The notes: generated by a model not told the origin, from the sequence alone. DNA of 37,115 bases from an uncultured Hyphomicrobiales bacterium (GCA_903847605.1 CAINED010000016.1:1-37115), one strand, 5' to 3'; counted from the first letter of the stretch, positions 26,149 to 34,364 are shown. Numbers and translations: made by a program.

Positions 26149-27411
26149 CTAATTCGCAAACGACCTGTAGATTGCCTTGCCGATGAGCGAGCACTCGCGG
26201 TCCGCCGCCATGCGCAGAATATGGGCGCGTTTTCTGCGAACGGTTTCGTTATCCGACGCGGCGGCGGCGGCGAGTTCCGCGAGATGCACGGCGAGACGCA
26301 GACTGCCCGCATCGGCAAGCTCCTTCGCGCGGCCAGCGAGGCGCTCCGCACCTCCGGACAGTTCGGCAATCTCGCCTGCGAGTTCCGCTGCGGATGCGGG
26401 CTTGAGGCTGGCGGCATTGCCGTCGAACCAGCCTCCGAAGCAATGCCAGATGCCGCGGACGACGAATTCTGGATCGTCGTATTTTGGCAGCAGGTAGGGC
26501 TTCGCGAGCAGCGCTTCGGGCGCTTTCACGGAACGAAGGATTTCGTCGAGGGCAACGCCGCGGTTCATCCGCTCCAGCGTTTGCGACACGAGCGTTTCGA
26601 GAACCTGCGCGCCGTCTCCCAAGATCGCCTGCGTGCGCTCGCGAGCGCAAACCGCGGGCCCATGTCCAGGGATCAGCACGTCGGGATTGAGCGCAGCCAT
26701 TTTGCGCAGAGCTGCCGCCCAATCCGCAGCGTGGCGCTGCGCCTTGCGCGGATTGCCTGCATTGGGGAAAGCCCAGATGACAAAATCTCCCGATGCCAGT
26801 ACGCCCCGCTCGGGAAGCCAGACGAATGTAGCGTCGTCCGTCTCGCCGCGCCCATGCATGAGCTGGACTTGCACGCCACCGATACGCCGTTCGAGTGAGC
26901 CATCGTAAATCTCGTCCGGGCGGCGATGCGGTTGCGGAAAGGCATAGCCCGGCTGACTGAACTGGCGGCCAATCACATGGCTGTTGAAGCCATGGGTCGC
27001 ATCGTAGCGATCGAACCTGTTGAGCACATTGCGATGCGCTATGACATGCGGACGGGAACGTCCGGCAACTTCCGCTTCCTCGTCATAGAAATGCACGCCG
27101 AATGTATGGTCGATATGGCCATGGGTATAGATGATCGTGTGAATGGCGTCGGCACACCATGAGCGAAGCGCCGCCAGGGACTGCCGACCGGTATCGCGGC
27201 TGCCGGAATCGATCAGCACGAGCCCATCGCCAGTCTTCACCGCGACGAGATTGCCGAACATATAGCCCGTGTGGACCGCCGCGATATCTTCTGCAACGAC
27301 ATGCACAGCGCCACCCGCGACAAGCGCGGTCCAGTCTTCCATCTGCGCTGCGCCTGACCACAAGTTTTCGAAGAATAACTTGTCTTGTCTTTCGTGCGGA
27401 GTGTGGATCAT
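26149..27411 (-). CDS. MBL-fold hydrolase of alkylsulfatase (SdsA/YjcS-like) type
   Basis: A 420-residue metallo-beta-lactamase-fold protein. THGHIDH (residues 96-102) is the HxHxDH zinc motif; GRGETDDATFVW (~187-198), ASGDF (Asp209) and PGHG (His250) complete the metal site. The C-terminal part, with VVRGIWHCFGGWFDGNAASLKPAS (~317-340) and a helical HLAEL...ECSLIGKAIYRS segment, is characteristic of the dimerisation region of type III alkylsulfatases. It lacks a signal peptide and the C-terminal SCP-2-like domain of full-length SdsA1, which is about 630 residues. The ATG lies one base after the amidase stop (TGACATG), so the two are translationally coupled. It could cleave a sulfate ester or another ester of the compound processed by the amide hydrolases upstream. 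Confidence 0.85.
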   Translation of the reverse strand: MIHTPHERQDKLFFENLWSGAAQMEDWTALVAGGAVHVVAEDIAAVHTGYMFGNLVAVKTGDGLVLIDSGSRDTGRQSLAALRSWCADAIHTIIYTHGHIDHTFGVHFYDEEAEVAGRSRPHVIAHRNVLNRFDRYDATHGFNSHVIGRQFSQPGYAFPQPHRRPDEIYDGSLERRIGGVQVQLMHGRGETDDATFVWLPERGVLASGDFVIWAFPNAGNPRKAQRHAADWAAALRKMAALNPDVLIPGHGPAVCARERTQAILGDGAQVLETLVSQTLERMNRGVALDEILRSVKAPEALLAKPYLLPKYDDPEFVVRGIWHCFGGWFDGNAASLKPASAAELAGEIAELSGGAERLAGRAKELADAGSLRLAVHLAELAAAAASDNETVRRKRAHILRMAADRECSLIGKAIYRSFAN

Positions 27412-27412
27412 G

Positions 27413-28882
27413 TCACAACGTTGGCGCGTGGCGGTGCTGCGTCGCCTGTTCGAATGCATAGGCGATCTGCAACAGCGACGCATCGCTCCATGGGCGGCCC
27501 ACGATCTGCAGGCCCGATGGCAGGTTCTCGTAGGTGAAGCCCATGGGTACGGTCGCCGCGGGCCAATGCAGGCCGGACGCAATCCATGTTGTCACGCCTG
27601 TCGGCGTCGTATCGCGATCGCCGTTCAATTTGGGCGGATGGCTGGCGACGGGCATGACGAGGAAGTCGACATTCGCCGCTGACATCGCGGACTCATAAGC
27701 TGCTCGCATGGCGGCTTCATCGGCTTCGAGCTGCTTTGCATAAGGGTCGTCCTGTGGCACCGGCGCTGTAGCGGCGAGCTTGAGTCCGACTTCGTGAAGT
27801 GGATGAAACTTGCCGGACGCGACCACGCTGGCGAGCGTTTTCGGAAATCCGGGACCGGTCTTTGCGAGATAGTCTTCGATGGCGGCGCGTACCTCGCTCT
27901 GTGGATGAGGGCGGGAGGGATATTTCGTGAAGTCTGGTATGTAGAAAGGATCAACGACGATCGCGCCGATGCTGCGCAAGTCTGCAATCGCCTTCTCCAT
28001 TAGGGCGAGCACCTGCGGGTCGGCCTTGTCCGCAGGAAAAGCCTGGCGCAACACGCCGATGCGTTTGTCTTTCGCAGCTTCAGCATGGAGAAGCGATGAG
28101 AAGGAGGCAGGCATGTTCGCGTTCGCTTGCGCCGTGGCAGGATCGAGAGGGTCGGAGCCTGCGATCACATCGAGAATCGCTGCGAGATCGCGCACGTTGC
28201 GCGCCATTGGGCCCGCCGTGTCACGTGCGTCGTAAAGACCTATCATGCCTGCGCGCGACACGAGAGCCCAGCTCGGGCGCAGCCCCGCGAGCGCATTGTT
28301 GGAAGATGGATTGCGGATAGAACCCCATGTGTCGGAGCCGAGACCCACGACGCCGAAGCTGGCGGCAAGTCCCGCGCCCGTGCCGCCGGAAGAGCCACCG
28401 GTTGCATGAGCAGTGTTATAGGGATTGCGCGCGAAGCCCGGCAGAACCGAATTGATATTGTCGATGCCGCCGCGCGCCCATTCAGACATGGTTGTCTTCG
28501 CCAGGATGATAGCCCCGGCCGCGCGCAGTTTCGCCACCGCCGTGGAGTCTTTCTGTGGAACCCAGCCGAGCAACGCGGCGGAGCCGCCTGTCGTCGGCAT
28601 TCCCGCAACGTCGTAATTGTCTTTCACGAGCACGGGAACGCCATGTAAAGGACCGCTCAATGCGCCCGTTTGCTTGAACGAAGCATCGAGGGCGTCTGCA
28701 TCGGCAAGAGCATTATCGTTGAGAGCGATGATCGACCACAGCGCAGGCCCGCGGCGATCGAAGCGCTCGATCCGCCGCAGGTGTGCTTCGACGATCGAGC
28801 GCGCTGTCGCCGCGCCCGACAATATCATCTTGTGCAGGTCCGAAATGGTTGCCTCGACGATGTCTGGTGTATCGCTCGCCAT
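27413..28882 (-). CDS. Amidase-signature family hydrolase
   Basis: A 489-residue amidase-signature enzyme, which hydrolyses linear amides by a Ser-cisSer-Lys triad. Lys87 lies in VLVKDNYD, the cis-serine is Ser164 in GGSSGGT, and Ser188 in SDTWGSIRNPSS is the nucleophile; the 24-residue spacing of the serines is as expected. The PLHGVPVLVKDN and TGGSAALLG contexts are standard. ATG 28882 has GGAG 5 bp upstream; a longer in-frame reading to 29332 overlaps the neighbouring gene in another frame and is not real. It follows the asparaginase-like gene by 41 bp and is coupled to the MBL hydrolase, so three genes probably form one transcript. There is no signal peptide, so it acts in the cytoplasm. 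The substrate is unknown. Confidence 0.95.
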   Translation of the reverse strand: MASDTPDIVEATISDLHKMILSGAATARSIVEAHLRRIERFDRRGPALWSIIALNDNALADADALDASFKQTGALSGPLHGVPVLVKDNYDVAGMPTTGGSAALLGWVPQKDSTAVAKLRAAGAIILAKTTMSEWARGGIDNINSVLPGFARNPYNTAHATGGSSGGTGAGLAASFGVVGLGSDTWGSIRNPSSNNALAGLRPSWALVSRAGMIGLYDARDTAGPMARNVRDLAAILDVIAGSDPLDPATAQANANMPASFSSLLHAEAAKDKRIGVLRQAFPADKADPQVLALMEKAIADLRSIGAIVVDPFYIPDFTKYPSRPHPQSEVRAAIEDYLAKTGPGFPKTLASVVASGKFHPLHEVGLKLAATAPVPQDDPYAKQLEADEAAMRAAYESAMSAANVDFLVMPVASHPPKLNGDRDTTPTGVTTWIASGLHWPAATVPMGFTYENLPSGLQIVGRPWSDASLLQIAYAFEQATQHRHAPTL

Positions 28883-28923
28883 GAATGCTCCGCGGCTGGT
28901 GATGCGTCGTGCCTCCCACGCTA

Positions 28924-30618
28924 TCAATGCGTGTCGAAGATATCCTGATATTTTGCAACGGCTCTCATCGTCGCTTCCATCTCGGCCTTTGTCGGATTGG
29001 CAGGATCGACCGCGGTCGGCAACGCGCCGAATTTCATCAGACATGCAAACAGTAGAAGCCGCGCCTTTGTGGAGGTGAGATTCGAACCCGCGATCATGAA
29101 TGGATGGGGATCGGCAAAGCCTGTCGCGCCGCCGCGGCCGACCCGCACGACGGGCATGCCCGAGAATACCGCTTCCAGCACAAGCTTCTGCCGCGCACGC
29201 GAAGTCATGTTGCCATAGGGCACTGTGCCTTCGACGACGAGACCCGTGAGAAGGCCGAGGCTGAGCTTGTGCGCGATGAGCGCTTTCAAATCTGCTTCGC
29301 CTTCCGTGCCGGTCTCCCAGTCGAGTTCGCAATAACCGCCATCCTTCACGATGGACACGGACGGTATCGCGCTTTCGAGAATATTGCCGCTGGCGTCCTT
29401 GATCTTCACCGTGAAGCGCTCAAGACCGGATACGCCTTTCCGAACGGCTTCGACTTCAGCCGGCAGTAAAGTGGTGCGTACCTCCGACAGATGCGTGTGC
29501 TTGTAGGCCGGCAGATACATGATCGAGATGTTGCCGAGATGGCTGATCTGTCCGACGATGCCGCCATGTCCACCAAGTGGCGTATAGGCGCCAGGGCGTG
29601 CATCGCCCTTGGCGACTTCGCGCGCCGCAAAGAATTGCTGTTCCTGAATAAGTATTGCGCCGAGACGATTTGCGCCCGCGCCATCGGCCCATTTCTGCGA
29701 ACTGATGTAACGCACGGAATCGTAGATGTTGTGTGGGCCGTCATTGCTGATCTGTCCCTGCGGCCGCTGCGCGGCGTTGCAGCAGATCGGCTTCTTGGTG
29801 TCGATGAGAAGATTCATCCAGTAGGCGGATTCTTCGACGTTGGGACTGCCCTGCGTCCAGATGGCGCCGTCGTATGCGTCGTCGTTCATCACGCGCTGCA
29901 CGTCGTTGGTGAGTTTCGCGAGAGCAGGACGCGGCGGCGGCGCGCCGAGATGATAGGGCTTGTAGGGAAAGAAATTGCGCCCGCGCAATTCAGGCGGAAT
30001 GTCGCCCGGCCCAATGTCTGTGCGTTCCGCCTCGCTGCGCCCCTTGGTGAAGCCCGCAGGCGGCAGTACACGATAGAAGTCGATATCAGCGAGACCCGAC
30101 AGCGTGCCCGCGAGTCCGTCCGCGCCGATGCTGAGGCGATCTATTTCCTCGAAACTGCGCGATCCATCCGGGAAGAAGCCCTGCCGCGCCTTCGGCGCCG
30201 GCGCGTTGGGATCTGCGCATTCTTCTTCCCACGGACGCCCGTCGGCCTGCAGCGCCATATAGGGCAGGGGATACAGGCCGTCTTCGGGCTTCAGCTCGAT
30301 TTCGTAGACTGGTTTGTCGGAAGGCGAACGCGGCTCTTTCGACACGGCGCCATCGGCGCCGACATAGGCGTCCGGCTTTCCGTAAAGCTCCGCTGCGTCC
30401 TTCTCGAGCGGATGTGCGGAAAACTGTTCGACATAGACTTTCGCGGGAAGCGCAAGCCGCTGCGCGCGCAACCCATCGAAGCGCAAGTCTTCGCCGCTCT
30501 CCGCCTTGCGCGGTGGCAGGCCATGCGCGGCGCGCGCCTTGTTCGACGTCACGAGCGGTGGCGTGTTCTGGATCGTGGCTGTGGGACCGGCGAGATGAGC
30601 GATGCGAATCTTGGGCAC
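28924..30618 (-). CDS. Asparaginase-like protein with altered active-site motif (copy 1)
   Basis: A 564-residue protein related to type I/II L-asparaginases, which are about 330 residues. GPTATIQNTPPL near residues 11-22 replaces the N-terminal TGGTI nucleophile loop. WTQGSPNVEESAYW stands where asparaginases have THGTDTMEETAYF, so the catalytic Thr-Asp pair is changed to Ser-Pro. The lysine after AAREVAK is kept, as are PICCNAAQRPQGQISNDGP and the C-terminal KAR..L..CL..FG region. About 180 extra residues lie between the first two motifs. The GTG start at 30618 has GGAGAG upstream and gives the same N-terminus as the paralogue; no in-frame ATG does. It begins the unit with amidase and MBL hydrolase. 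It is probably an amide hydrolase with changed chemistry or a substrate-binding homologue. Confidence 0.85.
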   Translation of the reverse strand: MPKIRIAHLAGPTATIQNTPPLVTSNKARAAHGLPPRKAESGEDLRFDGLRAQRLALPAKVYVEQFSAHPLEKDAAELYGKPDAYVGADGAVSKEPRSPSDKPVYEIELKPEDGLYPLPYMALQADGRPWEEECADPNAPAPKARQGFFPDGSRSFEEIDRLSIGADGLAGTLSGLADIDFYRVLPPAGFTKGRSEAERTDIGPGDIPPELRGRNFFPYKPYHLGAPPPRPALAKLTNDVQRVMNDDAYDGAIWTQGSPNVEESAYWMNLLIDTKKPICCNAAQRPQGQISNDGPHNIYDSVRYISSQKWADGAGANRLGAILIQEQQFFAAREVAKGDARPGAYTPLGGHGGIVGQISHLGNISIMYLPAYKHTHLSEVRTTLLPAEVEAVRKGVSGLERFTVKIKDASGNILESAIPSVSIVKDGGYCELDWETGTEGEADLKALIAHKLSLGLLTGLVVEGTVPYGNMTSRARQKLVLEAVFSGMPVVRVGRGGATGFADPHPFMIAGSNLTSTKARLLLFACLMKFGALPTAVDPANPTKAEMEATMRAVAKYQDIFDTH

Positions 30619-30695
30619 GTGAACTCTCCAAGGCAGATGTGACGATGGCGACCGTTGCGTAAGCCTCATGTGCTGATGTGCGGAGGCGGCCATAG

Positions 30696-30707
30696 ATTGA
30701 ATACAAT
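30696..30707. promoter_or_regulatory. Palindromic operator-like site before asparaginase-like copy 1
   Basis: ATTGAATACAAT is a near-perfect palindrome about 78 bp upstream of the GTG start at 30618. A minus-strand TTGGCA, a possible -35, lies just beyond it at 30713-30718. It matches the site at 33511-33522 in 10 of 12 positions. Such even-spaced palindromes resemble those bound by GntR-family regulators, but no regulator gene is in the window. Confidence 0.4.
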
Positions 30708-30740
30708 CCGCATGCCAACATGCATCGATGGATCGGGCAA

Positions 30741-30774
30741 GTCGATAAAGAAAGCCCCGGAGCGGCGCTCCGGG
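30741..30774 (-). terminator. Rho-independent terminator between the two asparaginase-like genes
   Basis: The stem 30756-30763/30767-30774 (8 bp, CCCGGAGC with GCTCCGGG) has a 3-nt loop and on the minus strand is followed by GGCTTTCTTTAT. It lies just after the stop of the upstream copy at 30801, so it should end that transcript before copy 1. Confidence 0.75.
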
Positions 30775-30800
30775 ATTATGTGCTGCTCAATCCGTTCTAT

Positions 30801-32492
30801 TCAATGACAGTCGAACACGGCCTGATAACGTGCGACCGCAGCGCGAATGGCGGCGAGTTCATCAGGTGTCGGCTTGTCCGGATTTTTCGCAGCGGGAAGG
30901 CTGCCGAACTTGAGAAGGCACGCCATCATCAGGAAGCGCGCCTTCGTGGCGGTGAGATCGGTCGCAGCGATCTGGAATTCGTGCGGGTCCGCAAAGCCCT
31001 CAGTCGCGTTGCGCCCCACTTTTGCGACGGGAATGCCGCTGAATGTTGCCTTGAGCAACAGGTTGTGACGCGCCTGCGAAGGCAATGTGCCATAGGGCAC
31101 GAGGCCCTCGGCAATGAATCCCGAAAGCTTGCCGAGCGACAGCTTGTGCTCGATGGACGCAACAAGGTCGACCTCTGCTGCGGGATCATCCGCCATGTCG
31201 ATGGTCGAATAACTGCCATCCTTCACGATCGATACGACAGGAATGGCGTCGGCCAGCAAATGGCCCGCGCCATCCTTGACGTTGATCGTCGTGAAGCCGA
31301 TTCCCGGCCCGCTCTTTACGGCCGCGCCGATCAGCCTCGGTAATTGCGACAGTCGCAACTCCGACTTGTGTGTATGCTTGAAGACCGGAAGATAGGTCAG
31401 CGCGAGCCTGCCTGTGTGGCTCACATTTCCGATGATGCCGCCGTGCCCGCCCGTAGCGCGATATCCGCCGGGCCGTGCATCGACCTTCGCGACTTCGCGC
31501 GCTGCGAAAATCTGTTGTTCCTGGATGACGACGACGCCGCATTTGTCGCGGCCCTGTTCGTCGGCCCAGATCTTCGAGGTGATATAGCCGACGCTGTCGA
31601 CGATGTTCTTCGGGCCATCATTGCTGATCTGGCCCTGCGGGCGCTGGGCCGCGTTGCCGCAAATAGGTTTCGTCGTGTCGATAAGCAGGTTGAACCAATA
31701 GGCGCTTTCTTCCACCTGCGGGCTGCCCTGAGTCCAGATCACCCCTGCGTAATCGGGATCGTCGACAAGCGCCTGCATGTCATTTGTGACTTTCGCCAGC
31801 ACGGGACGCTGCGGCGTCGCGGCCAGATGATAGGGCTTGTAGGCCCAGTAATTCTTGCCGCGTGCCTCGGGTGGAATGTCGCCCGCACCCTTGTCCTTGC
31901 GCAGATGCGCAGCGAGTCCCTTCGTGAAACCGCCTGGAGGCGCGCCGCGATAGAAGTCGATATCCGCCATGGAAGAAATCTGGCTCGCCATGCCATCGAC
32001 GCCTATCGAGAAGCGATCGATCTCCTCGAAACTGCGCGAGCCGTCCGGAAAGAAACCCTGACGGCCCAGCGGACTGCCGGGCGCAGTGCATTCTTCCTCC
32101 CACGCCGAACCGTCGGTCTGCCGCGCCATATAGGGCAGGGGATAGAGACCGTCTTCCGGCGTCAGTTCGATTTCATAGACGGGCTTGTCGTTGTCGGATG
32201 CTTTCTCCTTTTTGAACACGCCGTCGGCGCCCATGTAACCATCCGGCGGCGCGTAGAGTTCTGCGACATCTGCTTCAAGCGGATGCGCGGAAAATTGTTC
32301 GACGTAAACTTTTACGGGGGCAGCGAGGCGCTGCAGGCGCAGTGCATCGAAGGCGGGTACGCTGCCATCGGGATTCTTGCGCAAGGGCAGGCCATATTTG
32401 GCGCGGGCCTTGTTGGAAGTCACCAGCGGCGGCGTGTTCTGGATGGTCGCCGTCGGTCCGGTGAGATGTGCGATACGCGCCTTGCCTGCCAT
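30801..32492 (-). CDS. Asparaginase-like protein with altered active-site motif (copy 2)
   Basis: A 563-residue paralogue of the gene at 28924; the two align from end to end without large gaps and clearly arose by duplication. TGPTATIQNTPPL (11-23) replaces the asparaginase nucleophile loop and WTQGSPQVEESAYW (253-266) replaces the THGTDT motif. Lys336 in AREVAK is kept, as are GNAAQRPQGQISNDGP (279-294) and a glycine-rich TGGHGGIIG. The extra segment between residues 25 and 225 is rich in aromatic and acidic residues and contains QGFFPDGSRSFEEIDR, identical in both copies. No signal peptide is seen. It follows the acetamidase/formamidase by 50 bp and is probably co-transcribed with it, ending at the terminator near 30756. 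A heteromeric pairing with copy 1 is possible. Confidence 0.87.
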   Translation of the reverse strand: MAGKARIAHLTGPTATIQNTPPLVTSNKARAKYGLPLRKNPDGSVPAFDALRLQRLAAPVKVYVEQFSAHPLEADVAELYAPPDGYMGADGVFKKEKASDNDKPVYEIELTPEDGLYPLPYMARQTDGSAWEEECTAPGSPLGRQGFFPDGSRSFEEIDRFSIGVDGMASQISSMADIDFYRGAPPGGFTKGLAAHLRKDKGAGDIPPEARGKNYWAYKPYHLAATPQRPVLAKVTNDMQALVDDPDYAGVIWTQGSPQVEESAYWFNLLIDTTKPICGNAAQRPQGQISNDGPKNIVDSVGYITSKIWADEQGRDKCGVVVIQEQQIFAAREVAKVDARPGGYRATGGHGGIIGNVSHTGRLALTYLPVFKHTHKSELRLSQLPRLIGAAVKSGPGIGFTTINVKDGAGHLLADAIPVVSIVKDGSYSTIDMADDPAAEVDLVASIEHKLSLGKLSGFIAEGLVPYGTLPSQARHNLLLKATFSGIPVAKVGRNATEGFADPHEFQIAATDLTATKARFLMMACLLKFGSLPAAKNPDKPTPDELAAIRAAVARYQAVFDCH

Positions 32493-32542
32493 TGTGCGAC
32501 CTTTCCTTAAACGAAGGACCTTGTTTCAATGAAAGCTTGCGT

Positions 32543-33499
32543 TCAATGCGTGCGCGAAGGATGCACGAGCTTCTTCGCGATCACCATGTGAATGCCCTTG
32601 CAGCCGTTGACAGTCTGCGTGACGCGAAGGTCCGCGGCAAGGCTGCAAAGCGTATAGGCGTCTTCGCGCGAGAGATTCGCTTTCTCCCCGAGAAGAACGA
32701 TCATGTCGCGCAACGCCATGACGGCGCATTGGTCGAGATCCGGATCCATGCCCATCGTGATGTAATGGTCAGGCGTTTCCGCGCGCGGATAGGTGAAATT
32801 GAGATCGTCGCGAACGATCAGCGTGAACGTGCCTTGCAGCGATGTTTCGATGGCGTTGACATTGACCTCGCCATCGCCCTGCGCGCCGTGTCCGTCGCCG
32901 CATGTAAACAGCGCACCTTCGGTGAAGATCGGCAGATAGAGCGTCGTTCCCGCAACGAGTTCCTTGTTGTCAAGATTGCCCCCGAAGGCGCGCGGCATGA
33001 TGGACGAAACTTTGCCCCATGCAGGCGGCGGCGCAACGCCCATGATGCCGAAGAATGGCGACAGCGGCAGATCGAGTCCCCAAGGCAGTTTGCCGACCAT
33101 GCGCTCGAGATCGAGCGGGATCAGCAGCGAGCGAGTTTCGGGAAAATCATAAGGCAATGTGCCCGAGAGCGGCCTTATCGTGTTCAGGCCCCAGTCCGTC
33201 GTGCATTTCACTTCGTCAATTTTCACTTCGAGCACGCGGCCGGGCTTTGCGCCTTCGACATAAACAGGTCCGGTGAGAATGTGTGGACCGGGACCCGGCT
33301 GCACGTTCTTGTGGATGTCGACCAATTCCTGAGGCACGTGAAATTTGTCCTTCGGCGGCAGGAAAGCCGCATTGCCTGATACGGTGTCGATGGTGACGCT
33401 GTCGCCGCTCCTGATGCGCGTCACGGGCTTGGCGGCTGCATCGAGAAAACCCCATTGGCATGTCTCAGGCCCGGCCTTAACGTGGTGATGCGCCATCAT
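32543..33499 (-). CDS. Acetamidase/formamidase family protein
   Basis: A 318-residue member of the FmdA/AmdA family, zinc-dependent hydrolases that release ammonia from formamide, acetamide and related short amides. Family landmarks are GDSVTIDTVSG near the N-terminus, GPHILTGPVYVEGAKPGRVLEVKI, and CGDGHGAQGDGEVNVNAIE, the conserved metal-site region. AAGGAG lies 4 bp before ATG 33499, which is followed directly by a second ATG; either may be used. It is the first gene of the minus-strand amide-hydrolase locus and is followed by asparaginase-like copy 2. Only 27 bp separate its start from the inverted repeat of the IS element, so its native promoter is probably lost or replaced. The substrate may be larger than formamide, given its partners. 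Confidence 0.93.
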   Translation of the reverse strand: MMAHHHVKAGPETCQWGFLDAAAKPVTRIRSGDSVTIDTVSGNAAFLPPKDKFHVPQELVDIHKNVQPGPGPHILTGPVYVEGAKPGRVLEVKIDEVKCTTDWGLNTIRPLSGTLPYDFPETRSLLIPLDLERMVGKLPWGLDLPLSPFFGIMGVAPPPAWGKVSSIMPRAFGGNLDNKELVAGTTLYLPIFTEGALFTCGDGHGAQGDGEVNVNAIETSLQGTFTLIVRDDLNFTYPRAETPDHYITMGMDPDLDQCAVMALRDMIVLLGEKANLSREDAYTLCSLAADLRVTQTVNGCKGIHMVIAKKLVHPSRTH

Positions 33500-33510
33500 G
33501 AGTCTCCTTT

Positions 33511-33522
33511 AGTGTATACAAT
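33511..33522. promoter_or_regulatory. Second operator-like palindrome, next to the IS insertion
   Basis: AGTGTATACAAT (ATTGTATACACT on the minus strand) lies between the acetamidase ribosome site and the IS boundary. It contains the perfect palindrome TGTATACA and matches the site at 30696-30707 in 10 of 12 bases. Confidence 0.4.
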
Positions 33523-33526
33523 CGAC

Positions 33527-33581
33527 TAGGGCGTGTCGTCATTTAGAGGATTCGCAAATCAGGTAAAGCCTGATTCATAGG
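33527..33581 (+). repeat. Left terminal inverted repeat of the IS element
   Basis: Begins TAGGGCGTGTCGTC and matches the reverse complement of 37061-37115 at 50 of 55 positions by eye; the outer 40 bp contain only two mismatches. Confidence 0.9.
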
Positions 33582-33606
33582 AAGCCTTCTTTTTGGAGGG
33601 CTTTCG

Positions 33607-34364
33607 ATGAGGCGCTATGGCTTGCGAGACGACCAGTTCGCCCGGATCGAAACTTTGCTGCCGGGGCGTCCGGGAACTGTTGGGCGTGACAGCGAACTTG
33701 GTAATCGGATTTTTGTTGAGGCCGTAATCTGGAAGTTTCGTTCGGGCGCGCCGTGGCGCGATCTGCCTGAACGTTTCGGTGATTGGAAGAATACGCACAA
33801 GCGTTTCAGCCGATGGGCCAAAAGCGGTGTTTGGGAGAATCTTTTCAAAGCTTTGGCAGACGACCCCGACAACGAATACGCAATGATCGACGCCACGATT
33901 GTGCGAGCGCATCAGCATAGCGCGGGAGCCTGTAAAAAGGGGGGCAAGATCAAGCCATAGGCCGCTCGCGCGGCGGCCTGACGACTAAAATCCACGCCAT
34001 CGTCGATGCTTTAGGAAACCCGCTTACGGTCAGCCTCACCGGGGGCCAGGCGCACGATATCACAGAGGCTGAAACCCTCACGGCTCAAGTCGAGCCCGCA
34101 GCAATACTTGGCGACAAGGGATATGACAGCGACGCCTTTATCAAGAGCCTTCAAGTGCGGGCCATCAAGCCGGTGATCCCGCCGAAAGCGAACCGGAAGA
34201 TCAAGCGCGACTGCAACTTCGCGCTATACCGCGAGCGCAATCTCGTCGAACGGTTCTTCAATACCATCAAGCATTTTCGGGGCATTGCGACCCGCTACGA
34301 AAAAACCGCACGCAATTACCTCGCCGGTCTGCATTTGGTTTGCGCGCTGGCTTGGATCAAATGA
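33607..34364 (+). CDS. IS5-family transposase (orfAB, joined by -1 frameshift)
   Basis: Two overlapping frames encode one DDE transposase. The first (33607-33960, 117 residues) begins MRRYGLRDDQFARIETLLPG after GGAGG and carries the first catalytic Asp in MIDATIVRAHQHS. The second, in the -1 frame, continues QDQAIGRSRGGLTTKIHA, has the second Asp in LGDKGYDSDAF and ends with YRERNLVERFFNTIKHFRG, where Arg, Glu and Lys follow the R-x3-E-x6-K signature of IS5-type enzymes. The fused product would be about 252 residues, a normal length. The A5G6 run at 33934-33944 is the likely slip site. All catalytic residues are intact, so the element may be active. It reads away from the acetamidase gene and towards the passenger genes. 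Confidence 0.92.
33934..33944 (+). other. Probable programmed -1 frameshift site in the transposase
   Basis: AAAAAGGGGGG lies just before the end of the first frame, read AAA AAG GGG GGC in frame 0. A one-base backward slip gives GGG CAA GAT, opening the second frame. Frameshifting at such runs is known in several IS5 subgroups. Confidence 0.7.

Noticed and set aside
27412..27582. 57-residue N-terminal extension of the MBL hydrolase
   Set aside because: It overlaps the amidase coding region and is arginine/proline-rich; ATG 27411 is coupled to the amidase stop.
28883..29332. 150-residue N-terminal extension of the amidase
   Set aside because: It overlaps the asparaginase-like gene in a different frame and reads as low-complexity sequence; ATG 28882 has a ribosome site and gives the family-typical N-terminus.
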